From: Diabrotica undecimpunctata
Lineage: Eukaryota; Arthropoda; Insecta; Coleoptera; Chrysomelidae
Length of the DNA: 64,000 nucleotides
Assembly (NCBI RefSeq): GCF_040954645.1
Contig: NC_092810.1
Span: forward strand, 76,726,660-76,790,659
Direction of reading: 5' to 3'
The notes below the pieces were generated by a model. The model did not search any database. It was not told the origin of the DNA and was given only the letters and a program-made list of their open reading frames with translations. Made by a program: the position numbers and the translations under genes. Of this stretch, positions 1-10,354 are shown piece by piece (position 1 is the first letter of the stretch; each line of letters opens with the position of its first letter).

Positions 1-640
1 TGGATTTAGAGTTTTTAGGGGCTAAATAATGAGCCATGAAAATGGCGAAAAAAATAAAATTATTTATCGTTAATTTTTCCCCAAAAAAATGCAACTTCAC
101 CCCTGTCCGCCACCCCTTATGTATCCACTTTCGCGTCCGCCCTTTGGGATTTCGTCTAGTTATACCAAGATCTTACTCTGGGCAAATTTTCAACCATATT
201 ATCGATCGTTAATTTTTCCGAAAAAAATTACAACTTCATCCCTGTATAGCCACCCCCTGTACCACGAGAGGCGTCCGCCTGTAAGGCAAAGTCTTAACCC
301 AGTTACAATGAATATATTCCAATAGAGAAATATCATATTACTGATCAGTTCAAAATTTCGGCTCTATCTCTTGGACTATAAGGAAGCCATAGGTGGTTTG
401 ACAGCTTAATAACTGCTTGTTTGGTCTAGTTTTCTTAGTGATTCTAGGCAACCTATTTGGGTGGAGTTTTGACTTGTTCTTGAATGAATTCAGAATCCAG
501 CAGCCCGCTGAAGTATTGGATTTTTATAATATAATTATTTGACAACCTTTTGTTGGCCAACCACCTAGAGCGGAGTTGAGCCGAAATACATTGATTTCGT
601 ATGTTCCGTTTTAAATTCGTTCAATCTGTATGTATGAACC
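1..640. other. No recognisable gene
   Basis: AT-rich sequence without a supported coding region, RNA gene or repeat unit. A short open stretch near 89-325 has a composition like the surrounding DNA and no recognisable motif. Two loosely similar stretches (about 65-130 and 215-250, each with a pyrimidine-rich cluster then a CCACCCC-type run) hint at a decayed local repeat, but similarity is too weak to call. Confidence 0.4.
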
Positions 641-689
641 AGCAATACTAGTTTAAAAATATTAGATCGATGTTTAACTACAATGGTAT

Positions 690-1190
690 CAAGTCCAACA
701 AACGTTATGCTAGCAAAGTGTTCAAGAAAAACTGCAGCAGAAAACTGAGTTTGTGGCTTTAGTGCAGTTTTTACAGATTTTGTCCTAATCTTAACCAGTC
801 TCTTTTTTAGTGCTGTTATGCGAGTTTTCAGAAGATTAATCCGTATTCGAGATGCATGTAATCTCCTTTAAAGTGTGTGATAATTATGAAATCTTTTTTT
901 CTTGACCAATGGTGATAACGGCATATCTATAAGCTCATCAACAAAATCGGCAAGTTCAGAATTATCACTGTGCGAAACAGTATTGGCACTGGTTGATGGT
1001 TGTTTGGCTATCGAATACGTACGAAAAACGCGTGGTGTCGTTAACGAACCTTCCTCTTCTACCTCACTATATTTTTTTGGTATAGCAGTACTGGGTAAAT
1101 ATTTTGCATTTAGATATTTTTGGTCCAAATGCTTACTGCATAGAAATTTTTTTTTAAATCGGGTAGCTCCAGACTTTCCAATGCAGCATT
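690..1190 (-). pseudogene. THAP-type zinc finger / P-element-like protein remnant
   Basis: Read on the minus strand, residues just upstream of the longest open stretch give CSKH followed by about 20 residues ending in a P-x-A-x-P-type segment. This resembles the C-terminal half of a THAP domain (C2CH finger ending in an AVP-like box). It is followed by an acidic, Ser/Thr-rich linker and a HNYH segment; then, in another frame, a basic helix rich in K/R/L that could be the coiled coil often following THAP domains in P-element-like transposases. The N-terminal Cys pair is separated by a stop, and at least one further frameshift lies near 868. Assignment rests on motif recognition only. It could instead be a broken host THAP gene. 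Confidence 0.4.
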
Positions 1191-1315
1191 ACCTACAACA
1201 ATATTATTATTAACACAACTGAAAAAAAGCAACTTTCTGTACAATAAAGTAAAAAAACAATTTAAGTTCTGTATTCAAAATATAGATAACTTGGCAGTTA
1301 TGCCAATATATGTTT

Positions 1316-1546
<231 letters not shown>

Positions 1547-1584
1547 AGAGTAAGAAAAAAGAAATTTTTTAGATAGGAAAAAAA

Positions 1585-1855
1585 GATCCTATAGGACTAC
1601 CAAAAACAAATAGTCCTATGGGATCTAGTCTTTCACCCATTCTAAGTAGCTATGTCATGGATGATGTTATCAGTGATTGTATCAACAATTGCACTTTTTT
1701 CATTCTTTTTATTAAAAGATATGTAGATGATTTAGTTTTGGCACTTCCTAAACACAAAATTAATGAAATAGTCAACATTTTCAACAATCATAATCAACAT
1801 ATAGGTACAATTTACAGTTGAGGAAGAGGTAGATAATTCTCTAGTTCCTTAGAGT
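1585..1855 (+). pseudogene. Penelope-like reverse transcriptase fragment
   Basis: The open frame contains a PMGSSLSPIL block and, about 40 residues on, an RYVDDL catalytic box followed by a stretch typical of Penelope-like elements (...IVNIFNNHN...). A one-base frameshift near 1812 is needed to continue into FTVEEE, the next conserved Penelope RT motif, after which a stop ends it. Only the palm/fingers core remains; thumb and GIY-YIG endonuclease are missing. Lies just 3' of the TA microsatellite. A relative of the Athena or Neptune groups is possible; the sequence does not decide. Confidence 0.6.
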
Positions 1856-1859
1856 AGGT

Positions 1860-2351
1860 TTCAAGTCCAGTGCTTTATACAGGTTGGTGAATTGTTTGCA
1901 GTCGGTAAGTTTGGTATGGTTGATTCGTAGTCTTCTAATAGTCGATGCTTCTCTTCTAGTTATGAAGTCTAGGGAGAGATGACCAATAAAAGATTGAAGT
2001 TTATGAAAAGTTGTTTGGCTCTTTTGCTATAAGTTTTGTCAAGTATCCTCTACTGACTTTTTAAAAACGAATTTCGAGATTCGTTAGCTAGTTGAATTGG
2101 GGTGACTTCAGTCACCCCATGGTTGCTAGCTTCTTTGGCAAAATTATCTGCTGTTTTATTACCAGTAATTCCGGTGTGAGAAGGCTTACATCGTAAGCAG
2201 AGAGATTTTGGTATATGTCATGAATATTTTGAACTAATAGGTGGTCAGTGAAAATTGTATTGACTAAATGGATATATGAAAGTTAATCTGAACAAATGTC
2301 AATATGTCTGTTTTGATGGGAGATGCATTTAAAAGCCAACAGAATAATATA
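1860..2351 (-). pseudogene. LINE RNase H domain remnant
   Basis: The minus-strand conceptual translation shows an RNase H C-terminal half: an ICSD-type segment, then SHTGITGNKTADNFAKEA, the usual P-x-H-x-G-N-E/K-x-A-D block of I- and Jockey-superfamily LINEs. Several stops and frame changes are needed. The upstream part (first catalytic Asp and Glu region) is cut at about 2352, exactly where a 22-bp repeat found twice more in the window begins. Probably from the same LINE type as the fragment at 5.8-8.6 kb. Confidence 0.55.
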
Positions 2352-2373
2352 CAGTGATGAGTGTCTTACCACC
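2352..2373 (+). repeat. 22-bp repeat, copy 1 (inverted relative to copies 2 and 3)
   Basis: This 22-mer (CAGTGATGAGTG, then TCTTACCACC) recurs as its exact reverse complement at 4650-4671 and 5817-5838. Copies 1 and 2 bound a 2.3-kb segment holding the mariner-type transposase relic. In copies 2 and 3 the 22-mer is part of a LINE C-terminal coding frame (SDECLTT on the minus strand); copy 1 reads the same residues on the plus strand, and weaker inverted similarity continues inward. Two oppositely oriented LINE 3' ends explain this better than a transposon TIR. Confidence 0.6.
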
Positions 2374-2679
2374 CGGCAAAATAGCGGAAAGGATAGAAGA
2401 CAGATTAAATTCTGAGATAGTACGAGATAAGGCTAGTTATTAGACGTGTCTATTTGACTTCAGTCATAATTATACGGATGACCTCGAAAATATTTTATTT
2501 TAATAATTTCTGATGTTAGAATAAATGATTAAATATATTAAGATATATTATAGTAAAAAACATTAATTAGTAGCGATTTTAAATTGTAAATCTTTAAGTT
2601 TATTTAATAATAAAAATAACTCAATTGAAATATTTGACTAAACTAAATAGGTATGATCAGTCGGAAAACAATTGTTATA

Positions 2680-2748
2680 TGTGTAGTTGGCGTAATAGTT
2701 AGAGACGTTGTCTATTGATAAGAAGACTGGGGTTCAATTCACACCAAG
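2680..2748 (+). repeat. tRNA-like sequence (SINE head)
   Basis: A box A-like segment (GTTGGCGTAATAGTT, 2686-2700) is followed 28 bases later by a box B-like GGGGTTCAATTC (2729-2740), the internal RNA polymerase III promoter arrangement of tRNAs. I see no convincing full cloverleaf, so a tRNA-derived SINE head or tRNA relic is more likely than a working tRNA gene. A second tRNA-like sequence in the opposite orientation lies at 4188-4263. Confidence 0.45.
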
Positions 2749-3143
2749 GGTAAAATTTTTGTTTTACTCAATCAAAAATAATAGAAAATATGATACATAT
2801 TGGGTAACAAGTTTTCGAAAAACTCATTATTTACAATTTATTCTTATTCCAATGTTATAAAATAGAAATACAAAATATTTCAAGTTCAATTCCAGTTTTA
2901 CAGTCTTCAGTTGTGAATGGAAAATAATCCATTGAAAACTGTTTAATGTCAAATCCATCACTAAATTCTCAGTGTTAATATCAATTCCTCTGTACAGGTA
3001 ATGATATTCAAAACAATTGACGACATTGGAATGGATGCGCGCGAACAGCTACCTGCTTTATAGCTAACCAAATCATCAAGCCTTCAAGTTATCAAATAAT
3101 AACACACCGAGAAGTATTTTTTACGGTAAACAGAAGCTTTTTA

Positions 3144-3990
3144 TTGAAAAAACAATTCGTGAAAAGGATTTTAACGGTCGAGGAAAAAGTGCAAATTGTT
3201 GTCTGGCATGTGAATGGATTATCAGACAACATGATTAGACAACAATTTGTAAATATGTTTCCAAATAGGCCGGCTCCAGCACGATCAACAATTCAGTCTA
3301 TTATACGTAATTTTTTTACTTATGGATCCGTGTTCGATCCAAGAAGAGTTCGCAGACGAAGGGAGGTAAATCCAGATTTGGAACTAAGGGACACTTTGAT
3401 TTGTGCAAGTATTGAGCAAAATCCTACCCAATCAACACCTCGTCTTGGAGAACAATGTGGAATTCCAAGATTTAGAGTAGGTGAAATTTTGTAAAGACAT
3501 CGATACCGTCCCTATAAACTTCATAAATTAAACGAACAATTCCCTGGGGATCAATATAGACGTTTAGAATTTTGTCAAACTGCAATGGAAATCTCACATC
3601 AAGATGAACATTTTTTAGAGAACGTTTTGTTCACCGATGAATGTACGTTTCCATTGCATGGCCGTCACAATTCAATCAATGCTAGGTATTGATCTCGAGG
3701 AAATCCTCGTCAGATTTATGTCGCTCGTACCCAGCGTCCTCGAAAAGTAAATGTTTGGGAACGCATAATAGGGAATCATGTCATTGGTCCATTTTTTATA
3801 GACGGTATGTTGACTGGGCGGAAATACTTGGAACTTCTGCAAAATGAGATTGTCCCAGCCCTTTGTAATTTACCAATACCTTTCGATTCCATATGGTTTC
3901 AACACGATGGTTGTCCTGCACATAATTCTCGCATCGTCAGTGAATATCTCAGTGCGACTTTTCCTAATCGATTGATTAGTGGCCACGGAT
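3144..3990 (+). pseudogene. Mariner/Tc1-type (IS630 superfamily) transposase relic
   Basis: The N-terminal HTH region (VEEKVQIVVWHVNGLSDNMIRQQF) and the DDE core resemble the transposase at 42.5-43.6 kb. The first catalytic Asp lies in FTDECTF (about 3636), the second in FQHDGCPAHNS (about 3905). Reading stops at 3492 and at 3690, and the third catalytic Asp/Glu region is missing because the sequence switches at about 3988 into unrelated AT-rich DNA. The start follows an in-frame run beginning MKKQF. Inactive: two stops plus loss of the third catalytic residue. Confidence 0.75.
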
Positions 3991-4187
3991 ATTTTTTTAT
4001 TTTTGTAGAATTTTTACTTATTTAAACATTCTTTAAAAGTTTTTACTTTATTTTCGAAAGTACGCCGATACTGTTTTGTCAATAAGATTTTTTGTTTTAA
4101 CTTTAGTTTTTGTTTAGTTTTGTTTAGTGATTCAAAGCAAAACGATCTTTGCATAATTTCAAATTATTAAAAAAAAAAAGAAAACCA

Positions 4188-4263
4188 CATGTGGGTTTTG
4201 AACTCTAATCGTCTGCGATGCCTGTATCGCAATGTCGAATTCTTACCACTAATCCACGAAGGA
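4188..4263 (-). repeat. tRNA-like sequence (SINE head), copy 1
   Basis: On the minus strand a box A-like TGGATTAGTGGTAAG (plus 4243-4258) precedes a box B-like GAGTTCAAAACCC (plus 4192-4205), followed by a T-rich run. It has the layout of a tRNA-derived SINE head. It lies downstream of the LINE C-terminal frame, so it may be part of a LINE 3' tail shared with a SINE. Confidence 0.5.
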
Positions 4264-4599
4264 TTTATAATTATTCCGTGACAAGAGTGTATGAAACTCC
4301 TCAAATCATAGTAGAAATTATTCTTGGTTAATAATTTAAAACTTTAGATTAAATAATCACTATTAATTAAATTATTTTATTCACATTTTTGCTTTATTGT
4401 GGTCAATCAGTTTTTACTTTATGCGAAATTAAAAAATGGAAATACGTCACACATTCGACGTTACTCATAATAATTATGACCGAGGTGATTTAGCTCGAAT
4501 CTAACGTCTAAAGGTGTGAGACTATCGATAGTGGTAATGTAATGTAATATAAATGATAGGTTTTTCCGATTATTTCTCACCTCTACGAGTTTCATCTCT

Positions 4600-5089
4600 T
4601 TTTATTTCACAAGGTAACTGTGTTTTCTATCTCTTACGTTAAAAAGCCAGGTGGTAAGACACTCATCACTGTTGAGTTCACCTGTGCAAACGTTGCATAT
4701 TAAGGGTAACCGAGATGATCTTACAAGTTCATGTTTAGTGATTACTGCACAACCAATACCAATAATGGTGAGTGAGGTATATATTGAAGGGAGATCTTTA
4801 GCCTAGAGGGGAAGTAAAGTTAGAGGAAATTAACTAGTCAGAAAAAGGTCAATATTTTTAAGTAGTGGACAAATTAATTGAGGTATAGGTTTTATGATAA
4901 GGTGTTGGTTATTGTTAGTGGAAGAAGACGGCATTGTGGCAATTAGGGAATGAACAGGATTAAATGGATTTGCGGATGTTGATGCAGTATACGAAAGTAG
5001 AAGTGATTATCGTCTTAGGGTAGGAGAAAGTTTATTAAATTCACGGTATACACTCTCAATAGGACTAAAGCGAAAAGCGCTCAGACCTC
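4600..5089 (-). pseudogene. I/Jockey-type LINE C-terminal fragment (duplicated copy)
   Basis: Minus-strand reading gives the post-RNase H region of I-superfamily LINEs: a basic HELVRSSRLP segment followed by CNVC, then the 22-mer-encoded SDECLTT block and a stop near 4610. Several stops and frame changes lie upstream. It duplicates 5767-6255, so it is a by-product of the tandem duplication rather than a separate insertion. Confidence 0.5.
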
Positions 5090-6255
5090 AATTCTCGCAT
5101 CGTCAGTGAATATCTCAGTGCGACTTTTCCTAATCGATTGATTAGTGGCCACGGATATTTTTTTATTTTTGTAGAATTTTTACTTATTTAAACATTCTTT
5201 AAAAGTTTTTACTTTATTTTCGAAAGTACGCCGATACTGTTTTGTCAATAAGATTTTTTGTTTTAACTTTAGTTTTTGTTTAGTTTTGTTTAGTGATTCA
5301 AAGCAAAACGATCTTTGCATAATTTCAAATTATTAAAAAAAAAAAAGAAAACCACATGTGGGTTTTGAACTCTAATCGTCTGCGATGCCTGTATCGCAAT
5401 GTCGAATTCTTACCACTAATCCACGAAGGATTTATAATTATTCCGTGACAAGAGTGTATGAAACTCCTCAAATCATAGTAGAAATTATTCTTGGTTAATA
5501 ATTTAAAACTTTAGATTAAATAATCACTATTAATTAAATTATTTTATTCACATTTTTGCTTTATTGTGGTCAATCAGTTTTTACTTTATGCGAAATTAAA
5601 AAATGGAAATACGTCACACATTCGACGTTACTCATAATAATTATGACCGAGGTGATTTAGCTCGAATCTAACGTCTAAAGGTGTGAGACTATCGATAGTG
5701 GTAATGTAATGTAATATAAATGATAGGTTTTTCCGATTATTTCTCACCTCTACGAGTTTCATCTCTTTTTATTTCACAAGGTAACTGTGTTTTCTATCTC
5801 TTACGTTAAAAAGCCAGGTGGTAAGACACTCATCACTGTTGAGTTCACCTGTGCAAACGTTGCATATTAAGGGTAACCGAGATGATCTTACAAGTTCATG
5901 TTTAGTGATTACTGCACAACCAATACCAATAATGGTGAGTGAGGTATATATTGAAGTGAGATCTTTAGCCTAGAGGGGAAGTAAAGTTAGAGGAAATTAA
6001 CTAGTCAGAAAAAGGTCAATATTTTTAAGTAGTGGACAAATTAATTGAGGTATAGGTTTTATGATAAGGTGTTGGTTATTGTTAGTGGAAGAAGACGGCA
6101 TTGTGGCAATTAGGGAATGAACAGGATTAAATGGATTTGCGGATGTTGATGCAGTATACGAAAGTAGAAGTGATTATCGTCTTAGGGTAGGAGAAAGTTT
6201 ATTAAATTCACGGTATACACTCTCAATAGGACTAAAGCGAAAAGCGCTCAGACCT
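5090..6255. repeat. 1.17-kb tandem duplication, unit 2
   Basis: Second unit, nearly identical to 3924-5089. It runs without a break into the rest of the LINE (GACCTAGAAGTAG...), whereas unit 1 ends in the start of unit 2. Unit 2 therefore retains the original LINE context on its right, and unit 1 retains the transposase context on its left. Confidence 0.9.
5355..5430 (-). repeat. tRNA-like sequence (SINE head), copy 2
   Basis: Identical to 4188-4263 because it lies in the second unit of the tandem duplication. Box B is at about 5359-5372 and box A at about 5410-5425 (plus coordinates, minus-strand sense). Confidence 0.5.
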
Positions 6256-8600
6256 AGAAGTAGTTTTATCGGCACCCCATTGAAGATGACTGAGGGTTTT
6301 AAAAATGTTCAACCTTTTAAAACAATTGATTTTAAGTTCAGAGATTTGATTCTTTCAATTTAATCTGGAGTCAAACATAAAACCGAGAATTTTACATTAA
6401 TTAACAACAGAAAGTAGAGAATGGTTAAATAAAATTTGGGGTAGGGGAGTGGAAATCCTTCTGGAAAATTTTACTAATTTGGTTTTGCTCTCAGTGAGTA
6501 ATAATCCTAGTTCGTTAGATCTATCTTGAAGTAGATTTACTACACTTTGTATAAGTTTATATGAGGTTGGGACAGATTTAACATGGCAGTAAATGATTAG
6601 GTCATCAGCGTATTGAACATATTTGATGGGAGGCAAATTTCGTTGATTGCAAAAATGAATAGAGATAAACTTAATGCAGATTCTAAAGGGACACCTTAAT
6701 TTTGAGGAAGAGATTGAAAAAGTTTACCCTTGGCAAGGACTTTAAAGATTCTTACAATTAGATAGTTTTTTACAAATGAGAAAATAGTACCATTTAAATT
6801 ATAGTGGGAGATTTTGTCAATGATTGCTTTTCTGGAGATTAAATAAAATGCCCCTTTAACGTTAAATATAGTTGCTACGACATCTTGTTGATTATAGATT
6901 GCTCAAGAGATGTGTGTTTGAAAAATAAAAAGGTTATCAATAGTAGACCGATTACGTCGAAAACCGGATTGAGCATCGGGAATAATATTATACTGTTTAA
7001 CGAACCAAGTGAGTATTTTATTGATCATCGTTTCAAGAGGTTTGCAGGTAATGCAAGTAAGAGAAATCAGACGAAACATATTAGAGTTATAGAGGGTTGG
7101 TCAGGTTTTTTAATTGGAATGATTATAGAATTGCGTCAAACATCTGGGAATTTTTGTGTGTTCCAGATAAGGTTATAAATTTCGAGAAGTTTGGAGAGAG
7201 ATGTATTAGAGAGATTTTTAAAAAATATATAAGGGATATCATAGGGATCATCAGCAGATTTTGTACATGAAAACAAGGTAAATTTTAGTTTATTTAGGGT
7301 AAACGAGACATCGTGTGGAGTTGACGAGACGGTGGAGAAAGATTGAGCGCGTAAAGAACTGGGAGTAAAAGTCATATTACTTTTATTGAATCTGTCTTTA
7401 ATCCAATTAGCGAGTGTGTCGAAAATGAATTGACTGTCAGAGATAACTGTGTTGTTGAAGATGATAGGAGAAATAGTTAGGATATGGGAATGAAGGATGA
7501 ATAAATTCATAGGATGAAGGTTAGTTTTATTGCCTTGGATTTGTGAAACAGTTGTTTTATAAATGAGTGGAGTTTGCATTGTGTGTTAGGGTGGAAGTGT
7601 AATTTTGCCAAGAGGATGTTTTGCTTTGCTTAATAAGGAATTTGGCTTTAGCTTTAAGTTATTTGTGTATTAGAAGATTTTCCTGGGTTTTGTTTCACCG
7701 ATATTTATTTAAAGCAATCTTGGATAAACGGATGGCATTATTTCAATCATAGTTCCACCATAGTGCCATTTTGTGAGTAGCAGAGATGGTTTTTTTTACC
7801 GATAAGTTATTTGGCAGCAGTAAGTAAGCATTCGTATAACTAAATTAGAATAATGTTAATATCCCCTGAAATAGCTAAGGAAGATAATAATATTTCAATT
7901 TTAGAATTAAAATTTAGCCAATCAGTGTTTTTAAAGTTCCAGAAACTTCTAGTAGTGATTTGCTTATTGGAGGAGCTGGATATGATGATAGAAAAGTGGT
8001 TGCTATCATGTAGGCCATCAAAAACTTCTTAGGAGAGGGAAGGTGAAATTTTGGAGTCACAAAAGCTAAGATCAATGGCTGAAAATGATCCTGAGGAGAC
8101 GTTAAAATGGTTATTAAGTCCAGTAGTTAACATAAATGACATGTGTCTGAACAATTTAAGATGTTTTTAATAACTTTTCCTTTACCAAAGGTACGGAATG
8201 AGTCCCAAATGCTGTTATGGGCATTAAAGTCACCAACAAGAATATACGGGACGGGAAGTTGAAATATTAAATCGACTATATCTTCTTCATTGGGGGTATG
8301 GTTAGGAGGGATCTATATGGTGTCTTAACAAACGGTAAGTTTGTTAGGACTCCAAGCAGTAACCGCTAATGTATCGCAGTACTGTATAGCAGTAACCGTA
8401 TCCTTTGAAGTTTTTAAGTTTGGATTAATGGTTGATTTTAAAATTTGTTTCCTGAAGACAAAAGATATCGGAATTATGAGAGGAAATAATCTTTTGAATT
8501 CTTTCTAGGCGATGATAAATTCCATCACAATTCCATTGTATCAAACTGAATGTTATTAAATTTTAAAGATGATATGGGAGAAAGGAGAGAAAAACTATTG
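5767..8600 (-). mobile_element. I/Jockey-superfamily LINE, degenerate, endonuclease to C-terminus
   Basis: Reading leftward: an apurinic-type endonuclease domain (QWNCDGIYHRL at about 8550-8508; YILVGDFNAHNS at about 8247-8221), reverse transcriptase (SADDPYDIPYIFFKNL at about 7260, YADD box at about 6610-6599), a thumb/connection region with LQWGADKTT (about 6275), and a C-terminal CNVC segment. An RNase H block is not found in line here; a similar domain lies separately at 1.9-2.35 kb. The endonuclease start resembles I and Nimb-like LINEs. Many stops and frameshifts make it inactive. The sequence just right of 8600 (to about 8740) may be the end of its ORF1. Confidence 0.7.
6397..7579 (-). 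pseudogene. LINE reverse transcriptase domain
   Basis: Two open segments cover this RT. Minus 7579-7136 (147 aa) holds the linker after the endonuclease and the first RT blocks up to LLEIYNLIWNTQKFPDV. Minus 6636-6397 (79 aa) holds VQYADDLIIYC, with both catalytic Asp residues intact, plus the following block ending near LVKFSRR. The region between has frameshifts and stops (e.g. around 7136 and 6885). Part of the LINE spanning 5.8-8.6 kb. Confidence 0.7.
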
Positions 8601-8749
8601 AGAAGGAACAGAGGAGTCACTTGTGTAGCCATCGTTAGTGAGCAGTTGTTCTGTGAGATCTTTTTGATCGGGATAAAGAATTTTATTTACTAGACGTGTT
8701 ATACGATTTTGTAATGGTCCACAAGGAAACTAAGTTCCTGTAGGTATAT

Positions 8750-9038
8750 AAATTAAAAAACCCAAACGGGCATGGTCACAAATCCCTCGTGCGTATCAAT
8801 ACCCCACTGTGGCATAGACTCTCAGTCTTCTATTAAGTATCCACACTCCTACCACAACCGACGTATCCACGAACCATTCCCTACTCCGCACTAACGTGGG
8901 GTTTGGCTCCGCCGCTATCAGGACGTCAATTTCTTTTTCGATTACGGAGACTACAGCGAGGTCGTGAGCTAGACTAGCTGTCCCAACATTTGTTTGCAGC
9001 ATTCTTAACATACGTTCTCTTTCACGCTTATTCCCCAT
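8750..9038 (-). pseudogene. R1-clade LINE ORF2 N-terminus (endonuclease start)
   Basis: The minus-strand protein begins MGNKRERERMLRMLQTNVG and continues with AHDLAVVSVIEKEIDVLIAAEPN and WFVDTSVVV. These match the opening of the apurinic-type endonuclease of R1-clade LINEs (R1, TRAS, Waldo type: Q-N, AHDL, SEPN and WF-D signatures). A frameshift at about 8799 and a stop near 8750 end it; the rest of ORF2 is absent. The matching ORF1 zinc knuckle lies about 140 bp upstream at 9.2 kb. Confidence 0.65.
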
Positions 9039-9176
9039 TTTGTCGGTCAGGTAGTAATCTCCTACCCTTCTTCCACCTTCACCTCTTCCTCTTCTGATAA
9101 TTCCCCTGAATTTGGGACACCAAATGAACGTATATATATATGACTTTCCTCGTCACAATTAAATCACTTTACAGTA

Positions 9177-9470
9177 TTACTTTGACACTGGGATTGCACG
9201 TGGCCCTCCATCCCACACTTCCAGCAGCCCTTTTGCTTCTCCCTCGCAGTCTCTTGCTATGTGGCCATGTGCTTGGCATCTATAGCATCGTGTCACCTTC
9301 ACCACCTTCTGTACCGTGACGTGTACCATCCCAATCTTCATTCTTTCTGCCACTAAAAGTCTTCTGGCTATGTCCTCATCCACCTCCACTTAACAAATTC
9401 TACTTTCTCCCCTGTTTGTCCTTATTTTTCCAACTATTTCACATGCTTCCTCCAGCATGTGAAGCCAGCA
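9177..9470 (-). pseudogene. R1-clade LINE ORF1 (gag-like) C-terminus with CCHC knuckle
   Basis: The minus-strand reading contains CYRCQAHGHIARDC, a perfect CX2CX4HX4C zinc knuckle near 9300-9258, preceded by a basic amphipathic segment. One stop (TAA near 9391) interrupts the N-terminal side. The second and third knuckles usual in R1-clade ORF1 are replaced by a short tail. With 8750-9038 it forms the ORF1/ORF2 junction of one R1-clade copy in the same orientation. Confidence 0.6.
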
Positions 9471-9535
9471 TCAAACCCTTCTTTATTCTTCCACCTTTTG
9501 CCACTACTCTTGTTGTGCATCCTTGTCTTGATGCT

Positions 9536-9803
9536 AGTTACAGTAAAATGACCGCTACCATCCAGTGAATTCTACCATGTGGATTCAACACCGCTTGAAC
9601 ATTCTGGACTGAATTGCGACATATTGGACAGCAAGATCATCAATTATAAAATTATAAAACACCATGTAAAAATCAATATTTTCAGTCTGATTTTTATTTA
9701 TTGTGTTGTTACTAAAATCTTTGTCGAAAATAAAAGTTTTAATTAAGTAGTTTTAGTAGAGTTCAGTTTTTAAAAAAGTGTTTTTTCCAAGAACATTCAT
9801 AAT
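9536..9803 (+). repeat. 5' LTR of Gypsy-A (probable)
   Basis: Starts AGTTACAG and ends CATTCATAAT directly before a TGGCGCAG primer-binding site, the terminus style (AGT...YAAT) of the 17.6/297/gypsy group. An AATAAAAG polyadenylation-like signal lies at about 9730. No matching 3' LTR was found because the element is cut after its RNase H domain, so the left boundary is an estimate. Confidence 0.5.
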
Positions 9804-9821
9804 TGGCGCAGAGTCAGTACG
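9804..9821 (+). other. Primer-binding site of Gypsy-A
   Basis: TGGCGCAGAGTCAGTACGG begins directly after the LTR end. It resembles the TGGCGCAG... (tRNA-Ser type) site of 17.6/297-like elements; complementarity to a specific tRNA was not tested. Confidence 0.5.
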
Positions 9822-10354
9822 GAAGTGGAAGAGTCTTTATAGATCCTCGTCACTTTTAAGTGTTTGTCCACTGTTCCAAGAACCAGCCCCAGGGAAACCG
9901 TCTGCAGAGTTCACCGAAGGGAATTAGAAGTTAGACGTCTTCAGGAGCAAAGGAATGGACATCGGCATCGTCTTTATCCTGTAAGCGATTTTTATCATTA
10001 GAATTAAGAAGATTAAATTTTGAAAGAATTTTTATTAAATCAGACTTCTCTGAGTCCTTAGATTGAATCAGAGCTAGATTAGAAGATAAATTAAACAAAG
10101 ATTTGAATCGATTAACAGAAAGATTAAAATAATTTAAAAATATCTCCTCTAAGTCCTTAGATCGACTTTAGAGTCAGATTCAGAAACTTATTTAAAGACA
10201 AATTTGGATAGCTTAATAAATACTATATATTAATAGACATAGAGATTAATAGAAAGAAAATAAGTAGATTAAGATTGATATATTTATATATTGACTATTG
10301 AAAATTTACTATACTGATTTGACTATCGACTATTATATTGAAAAATTTTAAAAT

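Larger units (their letters stand above)
3924..5089. repeat. 1.17-kb tandem duplication, unit 1
   Basis: The stretch from AATTCTCGCATCG inside the transposase relic to CTCAGACCT repeats immediately at 5090-6255. By eye the units differ only in poly-A length (about 4180 versus 5340) and one G/T difference near 4790/5957. It contains the transposase 3' fragment, a minus-strand tRNA-like sequence and the C-terminal coding part of an I/Jockey-type LINE. There are no insertion hallmarks at the junction beyond a shared AATTCTC, which suggests slippage or unequal exchange. Confidence 0.9.

Noticed and set aside
4188..4263. Functional tRNA gene
   Set aside because: Box A and B are present but no convincing acceptor stem or full cloverleaf; SINE-like context with a following T run.
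2352..4671. Treating the 22-bp inverted repeat as the TIR of the 3.1-kb transposase
   Set aside because: The 22-mer is inside LINE coding sequence in two of three copies, and no TA target site flanks it.
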